Assembly: GCF_950295315.1 (NCBI RefSeq) | Contig: NC_080170.1 | Coordinates: 96,810,477-96,874,476, forward strand | DNA length: 64,000 nt | Direction of reading: 5' to 3' | Source: Erinaceus europaeus | Lineage: Eukaryota > Chordata > Mammalia > Eulipotyphla > Erinaceidae | Shown here: one piece after another, positions 46,143 through 57,845 of the stretch | Numbering within the stretch: position 1 is the first letter of the stretch | Layout: the number at the start of each line of letters is the position of its first letter | Program-made: the position numbers and the translations under genes | Notes under the pieces: generated by a model | The model's database searches: none | Told to the model about the DNA's origin: nothing | The model's input: the letters and a program-made list of their open reading frames with translations, nothing else

Positions 46143-48708
46143 TAAGCTGGCTTTCTAATTAGCCTGTCTGGGTGGAACAGTGGCCTTTACCTAGGGATAA
46201 ACTAGAAATTTTAAAAGAGCTAGTCTGAGAGCAGTTGTCCTTGGGACACATTCGCCATTCTCGAAGCCCATGGAATACTCTTGTCTTTGTGATTAAAAAG
46301 CACTTGGGAAAATGGCGCCTCCTCCAAGATCTCTGTGCAGTTAATAAAACCATGCAGGTCTGGGGCTCCCCCCAAAGGGGTTTGCCTCTTGCTTCTGCAA
46401 TTCCCACAGGAATTCCAATCATAGCTATTGATATACAAGATTGTTTTTTCTCTATTCCCTTGCATCCACAAGATTGTAAACGTTTTGCCTTCTCTGTTCC
46501 TTCTATTAATAACGCCAGCCCTGCTGATAGATTTGAATGTGTAGTGCTGCCCCAGGGCATGGCCAATAGTCCTACAATTTGTCAAGAGGCTGTTAAATCT
46601 GCCCTTTTTCCATATATCCATAAGGGCCTTAATGTTTTTCATTAAATGGATGACGTATTAATATGGGGGAAATCAGATACAGATCTCTGTGCCCTACGTG
46701 ATTTTCTCATTCCTGCATTAAAGAAAAGCGGCCTTAATGTGGCTCCTGAGAAGATACAGCTAATTCCTCCAATATCTTTTTTAGGTTCAGAGACTTCTCT
46801 AATGCAAATGTATCCCTTAAAACCTAATGTCACCTTTCCTTCTAACCTTACTCTTGCTTCTTTACAAAGTTTTCTAGGAAATTTAAATTGGCTTAGGCAG
46901 TATCTCTATCTGCCTACAAGCTGCCTCCAACCACTGTTTGACCTGTTAAAAGGAAACAAACAGCCCTCCTCAAAACGTAAGTTAACTCCCGAGGCCTCCT
47001 TGGCACTGGAAAGGGTTAACCAGGCACTCCAGGACATGCACCTTGTTTGATTCTCCCCCTTCTCTCCAGTAAACCTTCTAATCTTTAACTCCACCCCCAC
47101 AGTAGTAGGGGCATTGTGGCAGAACCATGGGTTTCTCGAGTGGCTTCACATACCAGTAGACGGAGCTCCAAGACTCCTCACTGAGATAGACGCGTTAGCA
47201 TTCATGGTTCGCCAAGGGAGAAATAAGTCTGTGCAGGTCTTAGGGAAAGAACCGGATTTAAATATTCTGCCCTTTTTTCTCACAGATACAGATAGAGTGG
47301 CTTATACGCCATCATTCCCACTTTGCCATAAGCTTCGTGGGGTTTCCAGGACAAATAGATAACCATTTTCCTTCTAATAAATTGATAGGTTCTTTACCTC
47401 TTTTGCCTCTACTAGCACCTAAACTTTTCTCTCAAGATCCCATTCCTTCTGCTCCTACAGTCTTCATTGATGGTGGAAAAAAGGGAGTTGCTGCCCTTAT
47501 ATATTACCCAGACAAACAACCCCCTAAACCTCTTTACTGAGCTTCCTGATAATTCCCCTCAGTACAAAGAACTTTATGCTGTTTTCCTTGCATTAAAAGC
47601 TGTACCAGAATCCTTCAACCCTTTTTCTGACAGTGTGTATACTGTTAACTTACTTCCATGGCTTGCTCATTCTTATGTGAAAATTGATGACAACCCACTT
47701 TCCCCTCTCTTGATTCAAATCGCCTGTATGCTCTCTTCTCGAACCCAACCACTATATATTCAGCACCTTCATTCCCACAGCCCTCTTCCTGGTTCCCTGT
47801 GTGAAGGGAATGCTGCAGCTGACAGCCTTGCCTCCACAGGAGCTCTCCTAGTCTCTGTCTCTGATCCTGCTGATTTCCATTCTCTAACCCATGTTAATCT
47901 TAAAGGCCTTTGAGCTCGATTTCCTGATGTTCCATTACCACAATTAAAACATATCCTAGCTACATGCTCTTCCTGTGCAAGTCTCATAAAAACACCTGCT
48001 ATTCAGACTCTTGTTGTTAACCCCCGAGGCTTAAAAGCTAATGCTATTTGGCAAATTGATGTCACCCACATACCAAACTTTGGCAAACAAAAATATGTGA
48101 TTGTCTCAATTGATACCTTTTCTAAATTTATGTGGGCAACACCTCAGACAGGAGAAAGCTCTAAAAAGCTTATAAGCCGTATGCTCTCCTGTTTTGCTGT
48201 GATGGGCTTACATCTTCAACTGAAAACTGACAATGGACCTGTGTTTACCAGCAAAGAATTTAAAGATTTTTGTTCCCTCTGGAACATTACTCATACCACA
48301 AGTATTCCCTATAATCCACAGGGACAAGGCATTGTCGAGAGGGCCCATCAAACCCTTTAGGCTCAATTAAATAAAGTTAAAGTAGGAATGTACCCCCCCA
48401 ATATCCAGCTAGCAAAAGCCTTATCTACGTTAAATCTCTTTAATATTTACAATAACTCGGACTTACCTCCTATTATTCTTCACTGGCAAACACCATCTAC
48501 TCTCCCATCTATTAAGGTCAAATGGAAAGACCCACTTGATAAAATTTGGAAAGGGCCTGACCCTCTGTTGACCATGGGAAGAGGTTTTGCATGCATTTTC
48601 CCTCATAACTACTCTAAACCTGTCTGGATTCCTGCCCGCCATGTCCAACAATACCCTCATGATGGCACTGTTATCCCTGAAGAACTAGAAATAATACAAG
48701 AGGACTAG
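46143..48708 (+). pseudogene. ERV pol remnant (RT, RNase H, integrase)
   Basis: RT at 46235-47050: [20 protein letters not shown] and [14 protein letters not shown]. The YMDD Tyr codon has become TAA at 46643-46645, leaving MDD. RNase H at about 47460-47880: TVFIDGG, the YKELYAVFLAL helix and GNAAADSLAS, with a stop near 47538. Integrase at about 47870-48708: an HHCC-type region with CSSC, then the triad Asp in WQIDVTHI, Asp in KTDNGPVF and Glu in GIVERAHQT, the last two 35 residues apart (D,D35E). The C-terminal domain ends VWIPARHVQQYPHDG. Stops between the domains show long decay. Confidence 0.87.
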
Positions 48709-48710
48709 AT

Positions 48711-49365
48711 GCAGGATACATCCCAGGATCCATAATATGACATGGCATAACCCACAAAAGTTGGCTCACAGAGCCCTCTCTCCTACACCTTCTCTGAATG
48801 TCTTATGTTTTGACTGGCCAGTTGTGTTTTGTGAGTGAGTGTGTTGAATGACCAAAAATTTTTGTATGACCCATCTGCTCAGAGTACTCTAAATGTTAAA
48901 ACCATTGTCACTAACATGCGTTAACTCTCTAAGTAACCTGAGTCTGTTTATAGTCCAAAGTCAATTATAGTAAACCTCTAACTTGTTACAAGTTTTATTG
49001 TTTTTCACAAGTAAGTGATTACAGCTATCAAGCCTTCATATGAGGAATCATCTGTTCATATGGTAAGGTATTAAACTGTAAGAAGTTCCTCCATATCCAA
49101 CCTATGTGAATTAACAATTTTCACATATTCTTGTACACTTAACAAGTGTATCTTGTCTTGCCACCATAGGCCTGCCTTTGTCAGCGAACAATTTAAACAT
49201 CACCCATGCCACCCACGGACATCCTTTACTACCCCCAAAGACAAATGGCTGTTCCCCTGGACATCACATCCACTGACTGCTTCCCTTAGACTTAAGATAT
49301 GATCCTACCTCTTCATACCAATGGATACATTCCCCCTTCCTTACCTGTCTACCCTTAGTTGTGGG
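48711..49365. other. ERV region between pol and the env tail
   Basis: No frame with a recognisable envelope surface domain. Probably deleted or decayed env sequence. Confidence 0.45.
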
Positions 49366-49678
49366 ACCCTAGCTTGTTTTACTTCTTCTGCTCACAATAG
49401 GTCCTATAATTCTTTTTTTCAACATTTTAATTTATTTATTAATGAGAAAGAGAGGAGGAAAGAGAAAGAAGCAGATATCTTTCTGGTACATGTGCTGCCA
49501 GGGATTGAAATTGGGACCTCACGATTGAGAGTCTAACGCCTTATCCACTGCGACACCTCCCAGACCACGGTCCTATAATTCTTAACAAGCTCATGGCCTT
49601 TTTGTGGCAACAGATTGTTGCCATAAAGATGCAACCTATACAAACTCACTATCATAGGCTGGACATGGCAGAATATTG
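49366..49678 (+). pseudogene. ERV env transmembrane-tail remnant
   Basis: If the SINE at 49415-49568 and one copy of its duplication are skipped, one frame encodes a hydrophobic span rich in Leu followed by GPIILNKL and then a short polar tail ending HYHRLDMAEY and a stop at 49675-49677. A membrane anchor plus a short cytoplasmic tail just upstream of repeats and a polypurine tract is the layout expected for the end of a retroviral env. The ectodomain is not seen. Confidence 0.55.
49415..49568 (-). mobile_element. SINE, family E, inserted in ERV env tail
   Basis: Tail TTTTTTTCAACATTTTAATT, GAGAAAGAGAGGAGGAAAGAG, terminal GCGACACCTCCCAGACCAC. A perfect 15-bp duplication GGTCCTATAATTCTT at 49400-49414 and 49569-49583. 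Confidence 0.92.
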
Positions 49679-49735
49679 AGTTGCTGTGGAGCATTTGCCC
49701 CCCTCCATCAGAACGTCCACCATGTAGAGGGCTGG

Positions 49736-49910
49736 CTAGCCAATGATGGGTAAGAGGAAACTAGCGCTATCCAGTCAACCTAAGACAGGGCACCTGGTAC
49801 TACTGGGCAAAAATGACCAGGTGTTCCAATGACGGGTAAGATGGAAGGCTGATCCCCAACCTAAGACAGGCACAGTCCACCCTGCCACAAAACAAAGTCC
49901 ACCAAACATC
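49736..49910. repeat. Two tandem diverged units before the polypurine tract
   Basis: CCAATGATGGGTAAGAGGAA ... CCTAAGACAGGGCAC (49740-49794) recurs as CCAATGACGGGTAAGATGGA ... CCTAAGACAGGCAC (about 49825-49873). Confidence 0.7.
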
Positions 49911-49936
49911 AAAACATGATATAAGACAGGGGGACA

Positions 49937-50385
49937 TGTGGGGAGCCACATGTGCCCTCAAGGTTGCTATTGGCATGGCCATAGAGTTTATGTTAAAAGA
50001 TAGTTCCTGGGAATCGGGCGGTGGTGCAGCGGGTTTAGCGCAGGTGGCACTAAGTGCAAGAACTGGCTTGAGGATCCCAGTTTGAGCCCCCGACTCCTCA
50101 CCTGCAGGGGAATCACTTCATGGGCAGTGAAGCAGGTCTACAGGTGTCTTTCTCTCCCCCTGTCTTCCTCTCCTCTCTCCATTTCTCTCTGTTCTATCCA
50201 ACGACCACAATATGAGTATTAACAACAATATAATTACAACAATAAAACAACTACGGCAACAAAAGGCAAGATACAAAAAAAAAAGGGATAAGATAGTTCC
50301 CGCTTCCCTACACCTTAGAGTCTTTGTTAAAAGATAAGTTCTTTTTCCCCATGAATATATAATAATAAATGAATAGGAAAGATAC
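49937..50385 (+). mobile_element. Probable ERV LTR (first), split by a SINE
   Basis: Starts TGTGGGGAGCCACATGTG after a purine-rich stretch ATAAGACAGGGGGAC that could serve as polypurine tract. Contains AATAAA-type sequence near 50361. Its right end is not defined. No similarity to the LTR at 50962-51439. Confidence 0.5.
50008..50289 (+). mobile_element. SINE, family B, inserted in the ERV
   Basis: Head TGGGAATCGGGCGGTGGTGC, box-B-like CAGTTTGAGCCCC, body, AACAATATAATTACAACAAT tail. Perfect 11-bp duplication AAGATAGTTCC at 49997-50007 and 50290-50300. Confidence 0.92.
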
Positions 50386-50600
50386 ATCCCCCAATACTCA
50401 GTTGGCTAAGGCACCAAACCTCTTTTTCTATAAAGCATTCAAATCAGATGCCCTGCTAACCATGAGAAGCAGATTGTTTGTGTTTCTTCCACAGGAATCC
50501 CGGAAAAAACCATCTGGACCCCTGCACACCCTGACATCACCCATTAGATGGCACAACTACAGTGGCACACCCCCCCCGAAACCCTAGATGTCACCTGAAG
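50386..50600 (+). pseudogene. Second, diverged integrase C-terminus
   Basis: Resembles the C-terminal integrase encoded at 48388-48708. PNTQLAKA matches PNIQLAKA, LLTMRSRL matches LLTMGRGF, and in a shifted frame KTIWTPAH matches KPVWIPAR. A frameshift lies near 50500. Its presence after a first pol end and a probable LTR implies a second, related provirus or a recombinant. Confidence 0.7.
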
Positions 50601-50943
50601 CGATCTGAAGAATCTGATTCACAGACTCCAAGGACAGAACTTTTTTACTGCCTGTCTGCCTTTCCTGCTTCTGCTTTGCCTGTCACGTTTTGGTGGTTCC
50701 AGCTCACAATCTACAGAAAAGCGGAATTCCAGAGGCTGACCTTCCTCATGCAGCATTTCATCCCCTGCCATTTCTCCCCCTAGTTGACTACTTTGGACTG
50801 AGACTTCTATCGGACTTGCTGATATACCCTTTGGACACTTTAGACAATTTTACAGCAGCTTCCTTCCCTTCACGTTGCTGGTTTTTCATAGACTGACCCT
50901 GAGTAGTTCATAGACTTTACACACTGTTGCCCTGGGCATTAGA
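50601..50943. other. ERV sequence between integrase remnant and 3' LTR
   Basis: No env motif seen. Ends in the polypurine tract. Confidence 0.45.
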
Positions 50944-50961
50944 TAAAAGGAAAGGGGGAGA
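50944..50961 (+). promoter_or_regulatory. Polypurine tract (plus-strand primer site)
   Basis: TAAAAGGAAAGGGGGAGA directly precedes the TG that opens the LTR, as in all retroviruses. Confidence 0.88.
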
Positions 50962-51439
50962 TGCTGGGAAATTGTGCCGATGCAGTCTCATCTGCCATGT
51001 AGTCCCCTCAGGCTACTACTAGTTCCCGTGAGAGTTGGCACATTCTCGGAGTGCCTGTTCAGCCATGTTGTGCCCTCAGGGCATTGTCTATATCCCCACG
51101 ATATTTGGAGTGCTTTGGTTACTCCTCTCCCCTCCCATCCTCATGAGAGTTATTATCCTATCCTGGAGTGCTATGGTTACTCCTCCCCCTTCCCATTCTC
51201 ACGAAAGCTGCTCCTATAAAAGCCTTTCTTCTTCCGCACCTCACTCTCTTGCGAGTGCTTCACTCCGGTGTTCAGACGCAGGAAAGGTTACTGTGTGAGG
51301 TGGCCATTTTCACTACCTCCACGTGGCCCAACCTGATTCTCTAGCACCCAACTCTGAGGTGCCAGCGCAAATAAAGATTTGTGTTTCCTCTTCGCTCCGG
51401 ACCCCTCCTCTCTCTCTTCTCTGAGTCCCACGCACAACA
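50962..51439 (+). mobile_element. ERV 3' LTR
   Basis: 478 bp, starts TGCTGGGAAATT and ends CGCACAACA. Contains TATAAAAG at about 51215-51222 and AATAAA at 51370-51375, giving the U3-R-U5 order. U3 has a diverged repeated GGAGTGCTWTGGTTACTCCTC unit (near 51107 and 51165). On the right it abuts an L1 3' UTR, showing that the provirus integrated into that L1. Confidence 0.88.
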
Positions 51440-52660
51440 ACTGTTGTCCAGCCTCCCTTCGGAGAATGGAACATTCTCTACTGTAATTGATCCAAGTTGA
51501 AGGCAAGGTCCTATGGGAGCCCATAAAGGGGTCTTTTGTGTTGTTCCTGATAGAGATGACCGGTAACTGTGAAGAAAGGGATTTATTCAATGTCTAGGTC
51601 CATCTTGCCTGTTTGGGAATCTCAGGACTCCTCAACTAGGGCCCCAGCTGATGGGGTGGCCTGATAGTGACTAAAAAAATCATCGTTAAAGTATACTAGT
51701 CTCTTGCCCTTATTCAGCTTTTGTACTCCTTGCTTTGCTAAAGTTAGCTTTGGAGTAAGTGAGAGAGCTATAATAGGAAGTAGGTGAGGAGGGTATCTAA
51801 GTCTAAGTGGACACTATTTCATTATGAACTTTATACTGACTCACTACAGACTATTGTGTACTTTTACTTTCAGGTATATATTTTCCCTAATTTATGGATA
51901 CATGTGAACATATGCTCTATCTCATGGGACCTGGTCTATATCTATGTTTTGGGACTTTGTTAGGAAGTGAACCACCTGGAATGGAATTAGAGAATCCAAT
52001 GAAAGGAAAGGTCTCACCTGAGTAATGACGCTGAAGGGTTGACATTCCATGCCAGACTTCTCTGGACACAGTCTGAAGTGAAGCATGCTCAGGTGGTACT
52101 CCTTGCACTGATTAGGTTGGGATCAACAGATGCAATATCATTTGGTATGAATTGAGAGAAGCATGCAAGAAAGTGAGCCCCCACCCTAGAGGTTCCAGGA
52201 CTGGGGGAAATATAGACTCTATAGAGGAAGTGGGAAGTTCCTGCTGTCTTAGGGTTTAAGAAGGCAATAGATAGTTATTGCTATAATCACATTATTTGGC
52301 AATTGGGTTAACTTTGAAATACCCCTTTGTTAGGATTTGCTATATCATACCCCACATCACCATAATTTATGACCTTTGACATAATTTGTATATAGTGTGC
52401 CACTGGTTGCTTCTGTTCTCCATGGTCTAGGCTTTTAAGAGAGTCAACATATCAAAGACTCAGCCTATGGTCTGTGCATTAAAAAGTTTGAGACATTCAA
52501 TCAATTTTTCCCCTCTCATATTAGTTAAAAAGTGATTTATATGTCTACAAATTAATAATAGTGTACATAAACACCATTCCCACCACCAAAAGACTGTGTC
52601 CCATCCCATCCTACCCCCTACCACGCCCTGCCTGGTGAACCACTCCTGTCACTGTAAATT
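51440..52660 (-). mobile_element. L1 3' UTR, tail side missing (ERV integration site)
   Basis: Begins ACTGTTGTCCAGCCTCCCTT, which corresponds to a point about 800 bp into the 3' UTR from its tail (compare about 7500), and runs to the ORF2-proximal part ACCATTCCCACCACCAAAAG. The tail-proximal part expected on the other side of the ERV is not found next to Vingi copy 3. Confidence 0.85.
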
Positions 52661-52811
52661 TCTGTCCCCATCCTCACCCCCTAGATAACCATTATAGTTC
52701 TCCCACAGTCTGCTATTCACTAATAGTAAATAACAGTAAAGTGAATTAATGTTAAAATTCAGTCCTCTACATCTTAGACTAAAAAACCTTTAAAGAAAAG
52801 AATTTAATTCA

Positions 52812-53010
52812 CATCATCCAAGCCAGGAGATATCTCACCTAGCAGATTGCACATATTATCATGTGGAAAGATATGGGTTTGCACCCATGGCCACAAGAAA
52901 ATTTCATGAACAGAAGTTTCACAAATGGTGGGTGGTATTTTGGTGTCTCTCTTCTCTCTCTTTCTCTCTTCCCCTCTGTATCTCATCCTCTATCTGAAAA
53001 GAAAATTTAA
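52812..53010 (+). mobile_element. SINE-like repeat (diverged)
   Basis: GCCAGGAGATATCTCACCTA head, ATATGGGTTTGCACCCATGG middle, TGTCTCTCTTCTCTCTC body and A-rich tail. Confidence 0.6.
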
Positions 53011-53244
53011 AAAATGCAATCTAGAGAAATAATTTACATCCTTATTTAATCCCTTCCTCCACTTGAAAGTGCACTCAAACTTCACTATAGAATAGAAAAC
53101 ACTCTTAAGAAAAAATCAGAGTGAAATAATTTTAATTGCTTCAATATTTTGCCTCACAGTATTATTATTATTATTAAAATTAATGGAGGGTTTCTATTAA
53201 GTAAAAAGTCAATGTTATGCATAAGTAAAAAAATATATATATGG

Positions 53245-53600
53245 GGCCGGGGCAGTAGTGCACTGGGTTAAGCACACATGGTGCAATGCGCAAGGACCGG
53301 CAAAAGGATCCTGGTTCGAGTCCCCAGCACCCCACCTGTGAGGGTGGGGGCAGGTGGGGAGGTCGATTTACAGGCTGTGAAGCAGGTCTGCAGGAGTCTA
53401 TCTCTCTTTCCCCTCTCCGTCTTCCCTTCCTCTCTCAATTTCTCTCTGTTCTATCCAACAACAGCAGCAGCAACAGCAACAATAGAAAAAAGATGGCCTC
53501 CAGGAGCAGTGGATTCCTAGTGCAGGCATAAAGCCCCAGCAATAACCCTGGAGGCAAAATAATAATAATAATAAAATAAATTAATTAATAGTAAAATAAT
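53245..53600 (+). mobile_element. SINE, family B long form
   Basis: GGGGCCGGGGCAGTAGTGCA head, TGGTTCGAGTCCCCAGCAC box-B-like, pyrimidine body, CAGCAGCAGCAACAGCAACA, then the extra block GATGGCCTCCAGGAGCAGTG to CAATAACCCTGGAGGC and an AATAATAATAATA tail. A GGGTGGGGGCAGGTGGGG expansion lies at 53343-53360. Confidence 0.88.
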
Positions 53601-53692
53601 AAAAACTAAGAGGTAAAAGTGAACAACAGTTCCCAAAATACCAATATTGACTATAGTCCCTTTCTAGCATGACTAGTGAGATAAAAGAATTA

Positions 53693-53885
53693 GGGCCAGG
53701 CAGTGGCACACCTGGTTAAGTGCATACATTACAGTGTGCAAAGTTCAAGTCCCTCATCCCCACCTGCAGGGGGGAATCTTCTCGACTGGTGAATCAGAGA
53801 TACAGATGTCTCTCTGTATTCCCCCTTCTCATTTTCTCTCTGTCTTTATCCAATAAGAAATAAATAAATTTATTTGTTTTAAATA
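53693..53885 (+). mobile_element. SINE, family A
   Basis: GGGCCAGGCAGTGGCACACC head, GTTCAAGTCCCTCATCC, CTCTCTGTATTCC body, AATAAGAAATAAATAAAT tail. About 10 bases are missing before the B-box region. Confidence 0.88.
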
Positions 53886-53989
53886 AAAAGGTAACTATTA
53901 TCAGACCAAGAAATTGCTATCAAGTCATTGTCCTAAAGATAATAACATGGACAAGTTGTATATAATTTGGTTTTCCAAAGGCAACTATT

Positions 53990-54112
53990 TATGGACTATG
54001 GAGAGAGTATAGTGATTATGCAAACAGACTTTTATGCCTTAGGCACTAAAGGTATCAGGTTCAATCCCCAGCACCACAGTAAATTCGAGTTGAGCAGTTT
54101 TCTGATAAGAAA
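53990..54112 (+). mobile_element. SINE, family C
   Basis: TGGACTATGGAGAGAGTATAG head, ATCAGGTTCAATCCCCAGCA middle, GAGTTGAGCAGTTTTCTG end, A-rich tail. AGGCAACTATTTAT flanks it (about 53979-53992 and 54173-54186). Confidence 0.85.
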
Positions 54113-54189
54113 AAAAAAAAGAGAGAAAAAGAAAAAGAAAAAAGGGGGAAAGGAGAAACAAAACAAAAGGCAAAGGCAACTATTTATTT

Positions 54190-54935
54190 GTAAACCTTTC
54201 AACTAGCTTAGGATATATGCCATAATTTTCCCACTAGTTAACACTGGGTGTTGAAGTGGGTTAGTTTACTCATCGTGTCAGGTAAACTGAAGGGCTGCAA
54301 ATACAGATATAGTTAACTGCCAATTTATTATTGACAAGAGTCATGGGGAAACTTTAAAAGTAGTTGGCATATAGGTAAACAAGTCCAGTTTAAGTCTCCT
54401 CTCCTCTATGCCAGGTGAGAGTCATGTCCTATTCATACAGAACCTAGAATCTAGCAGATGACACAGATGTCAGTCTAATCACAATAATGTTTATTATGAG
54501 CAGAAGACTAATTGGGTGTATATGGGGCTTTTTAATATATAAGAAAAAAAGGATCTCAACCCAAAATGATGAAGGAGAAGTTATGCTATTGGACATTCTT
54601 AAGAACATTATTTTTAGCACTACTTTTTGAGAAATCTGTTTAAGAGACTTCAGTTATCTTAACCAATGTAGTATATGTATCATTTTAACTTTTGTAGTAG
54701 AAAGTTTAGTGCACATGATGACATTAAAAAGCTATAATTTTCAAAGCACACATTATAATCGCAAGTACTTGGCACAGTTTTAGAACTTTATCAAATCACT
54801 TTTCTCCATCTACATTAAGGATTTTTCTTGCCATTCAGTTGTAATTTAGTTCATACTATGTCCTAGAAATAGTAGAAGGAAAGTATTCAGAGTTGGCCTT
54901 AAAAGAGTTTGGAATTAAAAAAACAAAACAAAGAG
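54190..54935. other. Unique A/T-rich DNA
   Basis: No feature supported. Confidence 0.5.
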
Positions 54936-54937
54936 TC

Positions 54938-55748
54938 TGGAATGTTCCTACTTATGACCACAGAATATGAGCTCAGATCCACAGGGATGCAGAGGTCACA
55001 TAGGCTCCTAAGCTGAATATGGGCCCCAGATCATATCAAATCAATGTGTTTTACAGTCAACAATATTTATACACCTTTCCCATATTTGGGAATTACTTTC
55101 TTCCCTGATCCAGCTTTCTGGTCCTTTTGCCAGCCATGACATCACCTCCCCAGATAATAATTAGGATCCACCTGCATATCAGATTTCAGGCTCAGACAAA
55201 AAAAAAAAGCCACTAATATAGCCACAGGCCGTTTGGAATATAACTAAAATAAGCCAACTAACTATCTACAAAATGGAGGGCCTCCCAACTCTTCATCTGC
55301 ACTATTCCAGCCTTTAGATCCATGATTGTTCAACAATTTGTTTGGCTTTGTATGCTAACTCGCCTTTCAGCCACCAGGTTCCAGATGTTAGTATGATGCC
55401 AACCAGACTTCCCTGGACACACAACCCCACCAATGTGTCCTGGAGCTACACTTCCCCAGAGCCCTTCCCCACTACGGAAAAAGAAAGACAGGCTGGGAGT
55501 ATGGATTGACCTGTCAATGCCCATGTTTAGTGGGACAGAAATTACAGAAGCCAGACCTTCCACCTTCTGCATCCCATAATGACCTTGGGTCCATACTCTC
55601 AAAAGATTAAAAAATAGGAAAGCTATCAGGGGAGGGGATGGAATATGGAGTTCTGGTGGTGGGAATTGTGTGGAGTTGTACCCCTCTTATCCTATGGTTT
55701 AGTCAATGTTTCTGTTTTATAAATAAAAAATTAAAGAAAAAAAAGAGT
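54938..55748 (+). mobile_element. L1 3'-UTR fragment (older type)
   Basis: Plus-strand 3' UTR from TGGAATGTTCCTACTTATGA to the end TTTATAAATAAAAAATTAAAG. Carries the block read on minus at 6720-7480. Confidence 0.88.
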
Positions 55749-56225
55749 TGACTAAACAAAGTCTTTTTCTCTGGTTTCAAAGCATCTCTTTGCCAGTTCA
55801 CAGCTCCATGTGGTAGCCATTAATTAAATGTGGCTACTTACGTTTGAATCAATTTTTGTATATAAATTCTCTCTTAAAACTTTTTTATTGAAGGGGTTAA
55901 TGCATTAAAATGTCATTATCACATGCATATAATTTCATTATATGCCCAGTTCCCACAGTTCTCTCCAACCTTCCCTAGCTTCTCCCTTTAACCCAGGGTT
56001 CTTTGCTTTGATGCAATACATCATACCTAGTTCACATACCACTTTGTTTTATTCCTCTCTGTTCCTAATTATTAGGTCCCACTTATACATGAGATCACTC
56101 AGTATTTGTCCTTCTCATTGTGGCTTATCTCACTTAACACAATGTCTTCCAGTTTCATCCACGCTGACACAGAGAGGACTTCATCATTTTTAATAACTAA
56201 ATAGTATTATTATCATGTATACAAC

Positions 56226-56449
56226 AGTTTATTTATTTTATTTTTTCCTGTTATCTTTACTTGTTTATCGGATAGAAACAGCCATATATTGAGAGAGAAA
56301 GAGTTGGTAGAGAGGGAGAAAAACAGAGAAACACCTGCAATACTGCTTTAACACTCACAAAGCTTTCCCCCTGCTAGTGGGGACCAGGAGCTTGAGCCTG
56401 GGGTGCATTGTAACGTGCGCTCAACCAGGTGCGCTACCACCTGGCCCCT
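56226..56449 (-). mobile_element. SINE, family A, inside old L1
   Basis: TTTATTTTATTTTTTCCTGTTA tail, CAAAGCTTTCCCCCTGCTAG, end GCTACCACCTGGCCCC. Confidence 0.88.
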
Positions 56450-56735
56450 ACCATAGTTTTTTTAGCCACTCATCTGTCATTGGCTATCTGGGTTGCTTCT
56501 AAGTTCAGGCGATTACAAATTGTGCTGCTGTGGACATGGGTATACAAAGATCTCTTTCGATAGGTGTTTCCTGTGGATAAATCTCTAGGAGAAAAACTTC
56601 TAGGTCATATGACAGCTCTGTTTCTAGTGTTTTGAGAAATCTCCAGACTGTCTTCCACAAGAGCTGGATGAGTTTACACTCCCACCAGTAGTGCAGGAGT
56701 GGCCCTTTTTATCCAGATTCTCTCTAACATTTGTT

Positions 56736-57178
56736 GTAAAAAATGCTCCAAGTCTCTGATTGTCAGAGAAATGCAAATAAAGACAACAATAAGATACCAC
56801 TTCACTTCTGTGAGAATGTCATACATCAGAAAAGGTAACAGCAGCAAATGCTGGAGAGGGTGTGGGGTCAAAGGAACCTTCCTACACTGCTGGTGGGAAT
56901 GTAAATTGGTCCAACCTCTGTGGAGAACAGTCTGGAGAACTCTCAGAAGGCTAGAAATGGACCTACCCTATGATCCTGCAATTCCTTTCCTGGGAATATA
57001 TCCTAAGGAACCCAACACACCCATCCAAAAAGATCTGTGTACACATATGTTCTTGGCAGCACAATTTGTAACAGCCAAAACCTGGAAGCAACCCAGGTGT
57101 CCAACAACAGATAACTTGGCTGAGCAAGTTGTGGTATATATACACAATGGAATACTACTCAGCTATAAAAATTGGTGA
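56736..57178 (+). pseudogene. L1 ORF2 C-terminal fragment
   Basis: A frame with [33 protein letters not shown] and [20 protein letters not shown], the C-terminal Cys-rich region of L1 ORF2, kept to near the normal end. 5'-truncated by retrotransposition. Confidence 0.85.
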
Positions 57179-57525
57179 CTTCACCATTTTCAGCCGATCT
57201 TGGATGGACCTTGAAAAATTCATGTTAAGTGAAATAAGTCAGAAACAGAGGATGAATATGGGATGATCTCACTCTCAGGCAGAAGTTGAAAAACAAGATC
57301 AGAAAAGAAAACACAAGTCGAACCTGAAATGGAATTGGAGTATCGCACCAAAGTAAAAGACTCTGGGGTGGGTAGGTGGGGAGAATACAGGTCCAGGAAG
57401 GATTTAGAGGACCTAGTGGGGGTTGTATTGTTATATGGGAAACTGGGGAATGTTATGCATGTACAAACTATTGTACTTACTGTTGAATGTAAAACATTAA
57501 TTCCCCAATAAAAAAAAATTGGAAG
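56736..57525 (+). mobile_element. L1 3' end, plus strand, short 3' UTR type
   Basis: The last part of ORF2 (up to about 57190) plus a 3' UTR of about 330 bp ending GTAAAACATTAATTCCCCAATAAAAAAA. The UTR is unrelated to the 1.3-kb UTR of the other copies, so this is a different, older L1 subfamily. Confidence 0.85.
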
Positions 57526-57534
57526 AAAAAAAAA

Positions 57535-57658
57535 AAGAATTGACTCTCAAGCATGAGGTCCTGGGTTCCATCCCCAGCAGCACATGTGCCAGAGTCATGT
57601 CTGGTTCCTTCTCTTCTCCTATCTTTCTCATTAATAAATAAATAAAATGTTTTTAAAA
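57535..57658 (+). mobile_element. SINE, family E
   Basis: Plus-strand copy: TTGACTCTCAAGCATGAGGT, CTGGGTTCCATCCCCAGCAG, then CATTAATAAATAAATAAAAT tail. 5' end missing. Confidence 0.8.
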
Positions 57659-57845
57659 AAGAAAAAAAATAAGATTTTCTCACAGGTCTAAAGTGGTATC
57701 TCATTGTTATCTTTATTTGCACTTATCTGATAATCAGTAACTCTGAGCACTTTCTCATGTGTCTGTTGACCCTCTGGATCACTTCTGTAAGGTTTTTGTT
57801 CATGTCCTCACCTCATCTTATGAGCTTTGTTTTCTTGGTGTTAAC

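Larger units (their letters stand above)
44600..51439 (+). mobile_element. Class II endogenous retrovirus, decayed and probably composite
   Basis: Order on the plus strand: gag fragment, protease, RT, RNase H, integrase, env tail, polypurine tract, first probable LTR, second integrase end, polypurine tract, 3' LTR. Betaretrovirus-like features are the in-line CA-NC-PR layout and an RT with a [11 protein letters not shown] motif. No LTR is found at the left end, where it abuts Vingi copy 3. Many stops make it non-functional. Confidence 0.85.

Noticed and set aside
49736..49910. CRISPR-like repeat
   Set aside because: Only two diverged units inside retroviral sequence of a mammalian genome.
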